This document shows, one piece after another, positions 1 through 9,427 of a stretch of 64,000 bases of DNA. The stretch comes from Cocos nucifera. Its lineage: Eukaryota > Streptophyta > Magnoliopsida > Arecales > Arecaceae. The DNA is taken from positions 1 to 64,000 of the forward strand of contig QRFJ01006324.1 in NCBI GenBank assembly GCA_006176705.1, written 5' to 3'. The stretch's first letter is position 1; the number at the start of each line of letters is the position of its first letter. Position numbers and translations under genes: made by a program. The notes under the pieces are model-generated. The model searched no databases. It was not told the origin of the DNA and worked only from the letters and a program-made list of their open reading frames with translations.

Positions 1-149
1 ATTATATCTAGAGAGAGAGTGAAATCAAGAATAAGTCTTATATGAATGCCATTCTATATGGTTAACTTCAGCTCATCCACTGGACTATGGCTAATGTCGT
101 CAGAAGACACACAAATATTGATTGAAGTACGTAGTTAATCATAACATTG

Positions 150-734
150 CTTAAGGCCTACGACACAGATATGGGCCGCTCTTAGTTTCAGACTGAGCCA
201 ACCTAGTGGAACATAGCCAGCTTAGTATTAAAATTGAGTATTCAGCAGCTCCAGCTGGAAGCATGTTCTAGTGTAGATTACAGATCATATAAGTGGTTAT
301 TATTTTGGGATCTACGGTGTCTCGGATTGATCAACGAGGGTCGGCCATCGGTTCCGAAGGAGGTGGTGTAAGGGGTCCACATTCATATAACTGGAGTTAG
401 ATTAGACTAGGGATGAAGAGCATGTGAGACTTGGGCTCAGTGAGTGCTTTCATGTATTAGGTTAGCCTAAGAAAGTTTTTGAGCTGGTGTTTATTAGGGT
501 TGATGTAGAAATTCTAGGGTATATAAACCAGGACATTATAACTTTTACAAAAAAGAAGAAGGAAATACGATTGAGCTTTTTTTCTTAACTCTCTTTTCTC
601 TTCTCTTTGGTTCCAATACCAAAACCCTAGCTTCTCTCATCTTTCTTAGATCTTTTTTAGTTTGCTGGTTTAACACCCAGGTTCATACAAGAGATTGGAT
701 CTACGGTTGTGGCTCCGAGCAGCCGTAGGAACAA
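150..734 (+). repeat. 5' LTR of the gag-only Tork-like element
   Basis: It matches about 2760-3274 over several hundred bases, including the stretch starting GAGACTTGGGCT, the CTAGCTTCTCTCATC motif and the final GGCTCCGAG..AGGAACAA. A TATATAA box lies at 520-526 and is followed by a pyrimidine-rich transcribed leader. The right end is set by the primer-binding site just downstream. The first part diverges, and the true start may lie nearer base 60. Confidence 0.7.
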
Positions 735-738
735 TAAT

Positions 739-750
739 TAGTATCAGATC
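739..750 (+). other. Primer-binding site, initiator Met tRNA type
   Basis: TAGTATCAGATC sits 4 bases after the LTR end and differs by two bases from the usual plant Copia site TGGTATCAGAGC, which pairs with the 3' end of initiator methionine tRNA. Confidence 0.6.
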
Positions 751-931
751 AAGGTTGAGCATGAAGAAGGAAGAAGATTAGCTTTCAGCAGAGATCAGCA
801 ATGAGATTTAGATCTAAAGACTTTCTCTAGGCTTCCTAAGGAAGAAAAAGATCATAGGGCTATTGTCCACCATCCCTAGTCAAGGTATTTCTCAGATCTA
901 TCTATTTGCTATTATTTAACTCAGATTGATC

Positions 932-1912
932 ATGGTAAATAGCAGATTGAAGGTATGATTAGAGAAGTTTGATGGAGAAAAAGATTTCGTGATGTGGATT
1001 GTAAGGGTGGAGGATCTGCTGGTTCAGATGAGGTTGGCTTCGATCTTTGAAGATAGGGCAGAGGAGATCACAGACAAGGAGTTAGTGTCATTGGAGGAAA
1101 GGGCATCTGCCATGATATGGGCTTGTTTGGTGGATGAGAATTTGTATGCTATTTTGGAGGAGAGAACACCCAAGGGATTATGGTCGAGATTGCAGCAGTT
1201 GTACATAGAAAAGAATATGTGCAATAAGTTGATGTTGAAGAAGCAACTATATAGCCTTAGAATGTAGGAGGGTGAGGATGTTGTGGGGCATATTCAGCGA
1301 TTCGATCAGATAAACATGGACTTGATCAATATAGGGGTGGATTTAGAAGAGGACAAGAGTCTATTATTGCTGTGTTCGCTATCCAGGAGCTTCGATCCAT
1401 TGGTGATAACTTTACTATATGGTAAGGAGACACTGGTGTACGAGAAGATCGTATCAGTGCTCTGGTCCAATGAGCAGGGGGAACGGATGATGAAGAAGGA
1501 GGTCTTCCAGGAGAGTCTTGTGGTTTTAGAGAAGCATAGAAAAGGGAAGAAGAAGGGAAAATAGAGGGACAATAAGGGATCCAAGAGATGCTTCAAGTGT
1601 GAAAAAGTAGGGCACTTTAAGTGGGAGTGCTTGCTTTGGAAGAAGTGCAAGAGAGGAGAAAGCTTGAATTCCATCAGTACAGTCGCTGAAAGTGAAGATT
1701 CGGATGAGCTCTTAGTGGTCTCAGGGGAGCTCATAGGATGTGGTGTATCTGAGATAGTTTTGGATAGGTCTATAGAGTGTAGAGGGTTTGAAGGATCAGT
1801 GATGGTATTCGAGGTACAGTGGCAGGCCCAGCAGTGCAGCATTGGGTGGTTGGCTTCAGGAGACTCGGAGATAGAGTCAACTTCTATGGCTTCAGGGGGA
1901 CTTCAGTTTTAG
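932..1912 (+). pseudogene. gag: Tork-like gag, broken by stops
   Basis: The ATG at 932 opens a frame that runs to 1912 through in-frame stops at about 953, 1265 and 1562. The N-terminal part (EKFDGEKDFVMW) and the middle (ERASAMIWACLVDENLY, LYIEKNMCNKLMLKKQLYSLRM, LLLLCSLSRSFDPLV) follow the Copia gag order known from Tnt1-like elements. A CCHC zinc knuckle, CFKCEKVGHFKWEC, lies at 1589-1630. Gag would form the virus-like particle and bind the RNA. After the knuckle the frame continues about 90 codons without a recognisable protease D-S/T-G motif, so pol seems to have been lost rather than shifted. A long antisense open frame across this region is a shadow of it. Confidence 0.8.
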
Positions 1913-2605
1913 GTGAAGCACCGGGTAGAGGAGGCTTCATGGGTGAAGGAAGCTGTGACATAGGTTTAGAGAAGAGGGGTGCAAAGGGAGGACCTATATC
2001 CCAGCACTAGTGCTAGGGCTATATAGATTCAGGTGGAGAAGATTATGCAAGGAGATAGGCATGGCTCTAAGGGGATAGTGTCAGGTGGAACATCAGAATA
2101 TGTGGTGAGTGCTGGTAAAGAAATGGTGTATGATCTCCAAGGAAGTCCAGGATAAGTGATGCAGCTGCCAAGCAAAAAGATACCTACAACTCCAATGGTG
2201 GTGTAGAGAAACAATCCAAGGACTTCAGCGGTGGAGGCGGTAATCCCAAAGGCCTCAAATGGAGCTCAACAGTTGAAGAAAAATGGCAGTAGCAAGATGA
2301 GCACGAGGGGCTATTAGGATATGCAGGGACAACAGGATCGTACAAGAGGATGTTGCCAGGTGTGCCAAGGCTTGGGCACACCAAGGTGTAGATTGTAGGT
2401 GGTGTGGTGCTCCCAAGACTTGGGAGGCCACGGGTGGAGCCAGGGTGAGGGCTCTAGAGAGGCTAGGATAGGTGTGGTCCTAGGGCTAGGATAGAAGTTA
2501 TCCTATGGTGGAGGCAGCATGTAACTCTCCACGAGCTTGAGGTTTGGGTATTGAGGGCCTCAAGGAGCTTGGTTGGTGCTTCATAGACCTGAGATTCAAG
2601 GTAGA
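1913..2605 (+). other. Internal non-coding region of the gag-only element
   Basis: This is about 700 bases with many stops in all frames. I could not identify any pol domain. The sequence just before the 3' repeat (AAGGTAGAG at about 2598) could be a weak polypurine tract. Confidence 0.5.
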
Positions 2606-3274
2606 GTAAGAAACTAAAGTCGGAGAATCAAGACTGCAGAAAAGACATTTTCTGCAAGTTAGTCAGCTCAGTCCAAAACTGGGTCCGCTAAGTCTCAGAG
2701 CATAGACAAAATAGAAAGGTTGAGTTTTGGGACTGTAGGCATGCCACAGAACAAGGTTGGCTCAGTTTCAGACTGAGCGGACCTAATGGAACTTAGCCAA
2801 CTTAGTGCTGAGACTGAGCCGGCTCAGTGCATGGGTAGAGTTATGCAAGGGTCTATTTTGGGCTAGGGTCTGGATTGATCCTAGGGGTCTTAAGGCTTGG
2901 TTTGAGAGGTCTTAAGGGGGCTAATTCATGTATGGGTTGGGATTAGATCCAGGAGATGAGAGCATATGAGACTTGGGCTCGGTGAGTGATTTCATGTATT
3001 GGGTTAGCCTAAGGGAGTTTTTGAGCTGGGGTTTATTAAGGTTCATGTGGGAACTCTAGGATATATAGACCGGGACATCGTAACTTTTACAAAAAAGAAG
3101 AAGGAAATACAATTAAGCTTTTGTCCCTAACTCTCTTCTCTCTTCTCTCTGGTTCCAACTCTAAAACCCTAGCTTCTCTCATCTTTCTTAGATCTTCTTC
3201 AGTTTGCTGGATTAACATCCAGGTTCGCATAAAAGATCAGATCTACGGTTGTGGCTCCGAGTAGCCATAGGAAC
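2606..3274 (+). repeat. 3' LTR of the gag-only Tork-like element
   Basis: Direct repeat of the 5' LTR with a matching TATATA box near 3060, the same leader (CTAGCTTCTCTCATC) and the same end (AGGAACAA). The sequence diverges from the 5' copy immediately after, which fixes the right end to within a few bases. The left end is estimated. Confidence 0.65.
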
Positions 3275-5447
3275 AACACTATTTAATACTTCTAAAAATA
3301 CTATCAACTCCCTTTCCCTGATTCACATAATCAACTTTTTTTTTCTAAGATAGCTACTAACTCACATGCTGATATAACCCTCTGAGCTTAGCTACTCCAA
3401 AACTGTAATGAGAAAGAGTGAGCGGTGAGACTTGGAAAGTCTTAGTGAGTGGATAAACTATCTAACGGTGAAAATATAGGAAGGCATAGCTATAATATTC
3501 ACTGTCATAACATATAACTTATATTATTGATATACTTTCAAATATACGTAAACCAAATAGGAACAAGACCATAAATAAATCATTTTGCTGAGCTAAAATA
3601 AGTTTACTGAGCTAATAGAATCTGCTCAGCCAAAAGAATTCTGCGAAACTAAATACACCCATTTTTTTCTCTTTTCTAAATAATGCTGATGGCTATGGCT
3701 GACTACCCTCAATGCACCCCTATCATTAGTAGTCAGCACATAGTATGAATGCTGAAGATAAAGCCCTACTGGGCATTCTGATAAGCTGCCAAGCCCCACT
3801 CGGCATTCTGATACCTTAAATCACAAGGAGGTGCTGGCTACTATATACTGCATGACATACCGTGCTATGCATTTTTTTCAAAAGTTGATACTGAATAAAC
3901 TTTCAAATACTGATAGACTGATTTAAATAAAATTCAAATAAGAGAATAAGCTAAGTATCAAAATATTTGTACATATTTCTATTGCATATTTATGAAAATG
4001 AATAGAACCACATATAAGAAAAAAAATACCAAAGCTAGATAAGAAAATCCACTCACCTCAACTAGTTAGCTACTGAGCTATCTTTCTTATTTTGGTGCTT
4101 GAATCATTCAAAATACCCTCTTGAGCCTTCTTCCTTCTCTTTCAAATGAGTATACACACATATATCAATGTCATACCATATGATACATGAAAATAGATTA
4201 TACCTTGCTTTGCTTTAGCTTAGGTCTAACTACACTTAACATAAATTCAAAAATTGCTACAAGTTTAGCTATGATTTCATCCATACAAATAGTTCCAGAT
4301 TCAGTCAACATAGTTTCAATTACTTATTAAACCATTCGGCAGTTCCTAGTAAAATTAATAGCATAATTCATCCTCCAATTCTAGTTTATTTGCTTAATTT
4401 GCTTTACCATAACATCTCATCTAATAATAATACTTAAATGATTAATTTGAACCTAATTTAGAGCTTAAGAACTTTACCTCAAACTGTTAAACACTGCTAC
4501 TATAGAACCAGCTCCTTCCTTCTTCTAACAATAGCAACTTTTCTTCCTTCCAATCGGTCTACAGTAAAATCATTCCTTTTCCTACTAAATTCTCCTAGAT
4601 TTCTTACTGACACATGACCTTCCTCAGCTCTCTTCTTTTCTCTTTTCTTTTTGAATAGCTATAGAACTTAAGACAACCTAAAGAAGAACCAGTGGTCTTT
4701 ATTCTAAGATGTCACCCCATCAAGAAGCCAACACACCTCTTCCTCTCTCTTCTAATTACGTGGCACAAATCAATGAAGCCAGCTGTTAAGTTATTTTTCC
4801 AAAAATCTATTTAAAATACCATTTTTAAAGCTTCATGATCACACCGCTCTTCTATTCCTACTGATCGAGTTGGCTCAGCCCCAAATTGGATCAGCTCGAA
4901 TATCAGCTGGATTAGCTCGAACTCAAATCGAGCTTGCTCTCTCAGAAAAATAGAACACCCATTACTGTAGCCCTTAAGTTAATATCCTCATTTATCTTAG
5001 TCTCCATTAATTTTAAAACATAAATATAAATAACAAAAAAACCCCCTATTTGGATTTAATAAAATTATCCAAAAAATCAAAATCCTTAAGAACAAGATTC
5101 CAAAATTTGGGTTCTAGTTCAAATTTTCTAAAACTCAAAATTTTTAAATTTTTCTTCCCTTAGAACGAATAGATTAAAGGATCTCAAAATTCATTAAAAA
5201 TCACTTTGTAACTCACTAACACCTAAGGATCAATTATCGCTAATTTTGGTTTTGAGAAAATTCATATTTCATATAGCTCTCCAAATAGATGCTAGATTCC
5301 AGACTTAGAAAATTTTCAGAATTTGAAATGATAGATAGTCACAATTTATACTCAAATGGCTCAATTATATCATAAATAGACTACTATGCCACCCATACAT
5401 GAAAACAAATCTTTTAATTCTCTATTTTACTGGTTCAGGATGTTACA
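3275..5447 (-). repeat. Minus-strand Gypsy-type LTR, probably truncated
   Basis: Read on the minus strand it starts TGTAACATCCTGAACC (5447 to 5432), a typical opening of plant chromovirus LTRs of the Tekay/Del kind. About 2.1 kb of AT-rich, stop-filled sequence follows without coding matches. It interrupts a Copia LTR at 5447/5448. The other end abuts the gag-only Tork-like element without a visible CA terminus, so it may be cut there. The assignment rests on the terminus and length only. Confidence 0.5.
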
Positions 5448-6741
5448 TGTCTTAAAAATCATCTGATGAATTAAGACAACCAAAGCTCCAGTTAAGATTT
5501 TGGTTGAGTCAAACTCATCCGTGACAAACTAAAAAGACTATAGAAGGAGAATGTTAGGTTCAATCATGTGCTAACATGATTTTCTTGAACCTATTCGGAT
5601 CTAATCTAAATAAATTGAACTAACTCAATCCAATTGATCACAACTAGACTCAAACCCTTGTATGTGTGATCTAGTTAGGTTCAATTCCACATGGTAATGA
5701 GATATGTCATTATCTCTATCATTGTCATCATCAAAACAAATTTTGATGGATTAAAACTTTTCTGATTCATATAATTGGAATGATCGATCATCAAGACCAT
5801 TCTAACTGCTCCCAAAATCTACCAGTGACACCTAGCAGCATATGATGGCAATCCATCAGAACTGAAAGTGAACCTCTTGGTGTAGCTATCTATGTGAATC
5901 GATTCTACTATCAAGAGTCTCAATAGGATTAGGATTTAATTTGAATTCAATTTGAATTCAATTTGAAATCCTAATATAAAACTCATCAAAATCCAACATC
6001 CGTTATACGAATGAATCATTCAATTTGAATTCAATTTGAAATCCTAATATAAAACACTTTTCTGTTATACCATAATGCCATGGCCATGGGCTTGAGGACT
6101 TGATCCCATGATCATCATAGGACTACTCCATTATCGAGGTTGATAGATCCCATCTTGGTGCAATCTAGTTCCTACAATGAACATGCTATAGCCAACATAT
6201 ATCTCAGGATTCTAAATGGCTAGGTGATCGAGTTATGGTACAGTCAAACTATAACATACTCAAGGTGAACTGCTGATGCACCTCAGATTAAAGAATCTGA
6301 CACACAACTATAGCATCAAGCCAATCATCGATGAGAAGGTTGATTTCCATATGACTTCTCGAGGTGGTCATGCCCAGTGCCCTCATTTTTTAATAAGTAT
6401 CTATACTTTCACTCCAGTGTCTTCACACCATCGACACAAGACTCATCTATCCTAAGAAAGTGATCGTACATCAATCTTTCGGATCGATCACCATCCTCGT
6501 GACGATCCTATGGTCAGGAGTAGTTTATAAGTTAATTATAAAAATTCATATCTTAAATTTTCAACTCTTAAAATTATGAATTATCATTGCCATTAACTCA
6601 AAGAATGTATCACAGACACTTTTAAATACACACTATGATAGAAAAATATTTTTTTATTAATTTATAGTTAAAATTATAAAATTATCCTTAGAAGTGTATT
6701 ACAAGTGTCAGCCAATTGGCTTCTAGGATATACATCTAATA
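5448..6741 (-). repeat. 3' LTR of B1, truncated at its distal end
   Basis: Read on the minus strand it begins TATTAGATGTATATCC, continues with the GAAGCCAATTGGCTGACA..TGTAATACACTTCTA motif of the Angela-like family seen at 12945 and 35124, and follows that LTR to its TTGTCTTAATT..GAGACA segment at 5448. The terminal TG has become TA. The last ~1 kb is missing. Confidence 0.75.
5948..6055. repeat. Exact 35-bp direct repeat inside the B1 LTR
   Basis: Positions 5948-5982 and 6021-6055 are identical (CAATTTGAATTCAATTTGAA.. to ..ATATAAAAC) with an offset of 73 bases. The shorter unit CAATTTGAATT is also repeated just before. The related LTRs at 13680 and 35850 lack this duplication, so it is local to this copy. 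Confidence 0.85.
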
Positions 6742-7638
6742 GAAAACTCTTTCTAATTGCATCTCATGCAATTCTTAATATAATACTAATCTTTAAAACA
6801 TTAATAGCCTTGTGCTTGCACAACAAACTATAATATTTTAGTTAAGTTGGATCCTTCATTTCTATACAGTCAAATTTGAATATTACTGCCCTTATGGTTA
6901 CACAACAAAGCAGTATATCCAAAATGCTATAAGCATCTTAATGCACCAGGACAATATTATGTTAGTTCCTGTAATAGATCTTGTGGTTACACAATAAACC
7001 TAATATGGTTCTTGACATAATAATGACCTAGCATGAAGGAAGGACATAATATAGTGATTATGATACTAAGCATCCCAATCAAGAATTAAATTAATCTAAT
7101 CAGTCAGGTAAGTGAGAGAGAGGTGGGGGTCCTCCATTTCTTTTCTTAGACATCAATAAATTGGTCAGGTCAGACAATAGAATTAATTAGTAATCATTTT
7201 CTCTTTATCAATCATGAACCACTTTTCTAAACATCAATCGATCAATTATATATGAAGACTAATTCTGCTATTGGTTAAATACACTATAACTTAATATAAT
7301 TTTAAAGAGGGATTTAATTGATCTCTATACACATTCTAATTAAGTAGCATAAACATAATGATCATATCATTTCATATGAAGCATTTGTATATATTGATCA
7401 CATCAATCATAGCAAATCATAGACATTCATATTAACAAACTAACATGCATGTTAAGATCCCATCATTCTAGGACAACTATCTACCACATAGCAGACATGC
7501 ACCACTATGCTAGGGCTCCCTTATAGAATCATGTAAATCATAGTCTAATTATAAATAATGAAATATGATCATATCATATCATCCATTATGCTATAAAATA
7601 TTAGGCATAACAACATATGATTTAACCTAATAAGGGTG
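6742..7638 (-). other. Leader of B1 with three spaced motif copies
   Basis: This is untranslated leader between primer-binding site and LTR, with no gag frame. Three copies of a 20-base motif, resembling CTTATGGTTACACAACAAAG on the plus strand, lie at 6809-6828, 6891-6910 and 6980-6999, spaced 82 and 89 bases. The same motif occurs four times in the B2 leader. Confidence 0.6.
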
Positions 7639-7650
7639 GCTCTGATACCA
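7639..7650 (-). other. Primer-binding site of B1
   Basis: GCTCTGATACCA on the plus strand is the exact complement of TGGTATCAGAGC, the initiator Met tRNA primer site. It directly follows (on the minus strand) an LTR ending CCGTACA at 7652. Confidence 0.9.
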
Positions 7651-7651
7651 C

Positions 7652-8691
7652 TGTACGGTTTGGTGAACAGGATGAAAGCATGGATTTTAAAACATTTCAT
7701 AAAGAAATCCCAAAGTCAAATCCTAATCTAGGACCATCTTATTAAATTTAAATCATATAAATTCAAATCATATAACATGCATTTGTAATATAAACATAGG
7801 GTATTGAATCATACCTGGATCGCTAAACCCTGATTTGAGTTTGAATTTTGGCAGTAGTCCGGCAAGGGTTCCACCAGGTGCCTACGTATTCATCCTCCAA
7901 TGTTGATCCACACGGGGACTTGATCAAGTTTCTAACATCTTTTAAATCTGATTTCTTGGATTAAATTTCTATTGAAATAATTTAATTTTTGGGCAGAACC
8001 TTTTCTTAGCCTTGCTTCCTTCCTCCTAGCCTTTCCTTTCCTTACTTTCTTTTCTCCTTGCCTTCCTTATCTCTCTTTCTAGACCCTTGTCCTAAAGAAA
8101 ACCCCTTGTCCTTAATAGGACCTTGTCTTAATAAGGAAAGGAAGAGAGAAATTGGACAATAGGGAGTGGGTTGTAAGAAAGAAGGATCAGGATTGAATGT
8201 CTTGACTTTTGGTGCGCACCTCTATTTACAATGTACAAAGGTGTGCCACCTAAATTTCTCACACCCCCTCCCATCTGATTTCTCATGCCCCATCAGATGA
8301 TCTCGTTCCCATTAAAAATCTCAGGACATGTGGAGAACAAAGAGAATTAAATCTAAGAGTCGCTTCATGCAGAAAGACTCTTCGGAATAAAATTCTACAT
8401 TAGTTTTCAAAGTGTCGCAAAGCAATATTAAACGGCACCAACCACTGAAGGGCTAAGATCAAGTGAAAACATCATCTAATGGCCCTCATAAGAGGTGCCA
8501 TATCAGATGTAGGCATGGGTAATGCAGAGTCCCAAACCACTTGGACACTCGGTCCAAGTGGCGCCAACATAGTGAAGGGGCGGCTAGGAGTTTCATCTTT
8601 ATCCAAATTTTGAACAAACATCAAAGTGTTCTATCTGCAAAAGGACTCTTAGGCACCTTCTCTCATATTTGAAATCTACACAAACAAATAA
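7652..8691 (-). repeat. 5' LTR remnant of B1
   Basis: The inner end is fixed by the primer-binding site and a CA terminus at 7652. It parallels the B2 LTR remnant after 52915 (the TCCACACGGGGACTTG part here against TCCACACAGG there). The outer end is not recognisable. The family's TGTTAGAT start is absent, so it is truncated before the Tat LTR begins at 8692. Confidence 0.5.
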
Positions 8692-9193
8692 TGTTGGAGG
8701 TAAAATTAGTTCTTGCCGAAGTTCTTAGCGGTCAACCTCCACTTTATGAGAATCTACTGATCTTCTCAGTAATAATTTCTGACCGTAAAACTTATCAAGA
8801 GAATACTAAAGTCTGACCAAATGATCTTGAACAATAAAAAAAAGTACTATTTCATTAACTTTGCTTTTTGGCTTGGGATGAATAATAGAATTTTTTAGTA
8901 TTGAAGCCCCAACTCGTCCAACCCTGATGAACAATGGATTTTGAGGATAGATGAACTGCTCCTAGTCACGCTCCTTCCAGACTAATTTTTTTCAGTCGAA
9001 CTCCTTCCAATCAAATCCCTTCCAGTTGGACACCTTTTAGGATGAACTTCATCTAGTCGATCATGGATCTGCTCAGTCCATGTCACGCCTGTCAGCTGAA
9101 TTGGTTTAAAATGATCTCATCATCAACGTAAGTCCAGTTCCTAATATAGAACATGTGATAGCTATTTTACGGACTGCAAACCTTAGTGCTCCT
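8692..9193 (+). repeat. Tat-type Gypsy element E: 5' LTR, first part
   Basis: It begins TGTTGGAGG and is interrupted by Copia element C at 9193/9194. With the CTCCT duplication removed it continues at 33480, giving an LTR of about 1.08 kb that ends near 34056. At 8960-9040 it holds degenerate copies of a CTCCTTCCA-type unit. In reverse complement this resembles the 45-bp tandem unit of the LTR at 63789-64000, which supports the same family. Confidence 0.55.
9189..9193. other. Left target-site duplication of element C
   Basis: CTCCT immediately precedes TGTTGGGAAT and recurs exactly at 33475-33479 just after the CA end of C's 3' LTR. Confidence 0.8.
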
Positions 9194-9214
9194 TGTTGGG
9201 AATCGTGTCCCAAA
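9194..9214 (+). repeat. 21-bp relic of the 5' LTR of C
   Basis: TGTTGGGAATCGTGTCCCAAA matches the start of the 3' LTR at 12796 except for one C/T change. At 9215 the sequence switches to gag nucleocapsid linker, so nearly the whole LTR, the primer-binding site, the leader and most of gag are deleted. Confidence 0.75.
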
Positions 9215-9282
9215 GAAGGTGCAAGTTCAGGCTAGCTCATCTGTGCAAGGCTAGACCAAAAGGATCAAGCTCGACTGAACTC

Positions 9283-9427
9283 ACCCATCTTAGCTTCCAA
9301 GCGACCTCAAAATCTTCGTTGCCCTGATTGAACTCCACCAAGAGAAATTGCCCATGGCTAGATGGCCGAACCTCTCCCAATCATTAAAGATCTTTAGCAA
9401 ACTCCCATTATGGATCTCTAGCAAACT
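9283..9427 (+). repeat. 145-bp copy of Tat LTR sequence inside C
   Basis: It aligns end to end without gaps in length with 33571-33715 (145 bases each), sharing CAGCTTCCAAGC-, CTTCGTTGCCCT- and GGATCTCTAGCAAACT-type stretches with scattered substitutions. The right copy belongs to the E LTR just outside C; this copy sits inside C between two gag-derived pieces. Confidence 0.8.

Larger units (their letters stand above)
150..3274 (+). mobile_element. Short Tork-like Copia element, gag only
   Basis: Two direct repeats (about 150-734 and 2606-3274) enclose a primer-binding site and a gag reading frame but no protease, integrase or reverse transcriptase. The internal part is only about 1.9 kb. 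It looks like a non-autonomous gag-only derivative of a Tork-type Copia element. The left edge is uncertain because the first ~150 bases do not align clearly with the 3' copy. Confidence 0.75.
5448..8691 (-). mobile_element. Gutted Angela-like Copia element (B1)
   Basis: On the minus strand the order is 5' LTR remnant, primer-binding site (7650-7639), leader, then a 3' LTR starting at 6741. The leader is joined directly to the 3' LTR, so all coding sequence is missing. The leader matches that of B2 at 52100-52500 and carries the same spaced motif. The 3' LTR is cut at 5447 by the Gypsy-type LTR. Confidence 0.65.

Noticed and set aside
1306..1842. 178-codon open frame on the minus strand
   Set aside because: It is exactly antisense to the gag of the first element, with serine- and leucine-rich sequence of low information and no domain. 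It is a shadow of the purine-rich sense strand.
7639..7650. Possible tRNA gene fragment
   Set aside because: The match to initiator Met tRNA is only the 12-base primer-binding site next to an LTR end. No cloverleaf or other tRNA parts surround it here or at the other primer sites.
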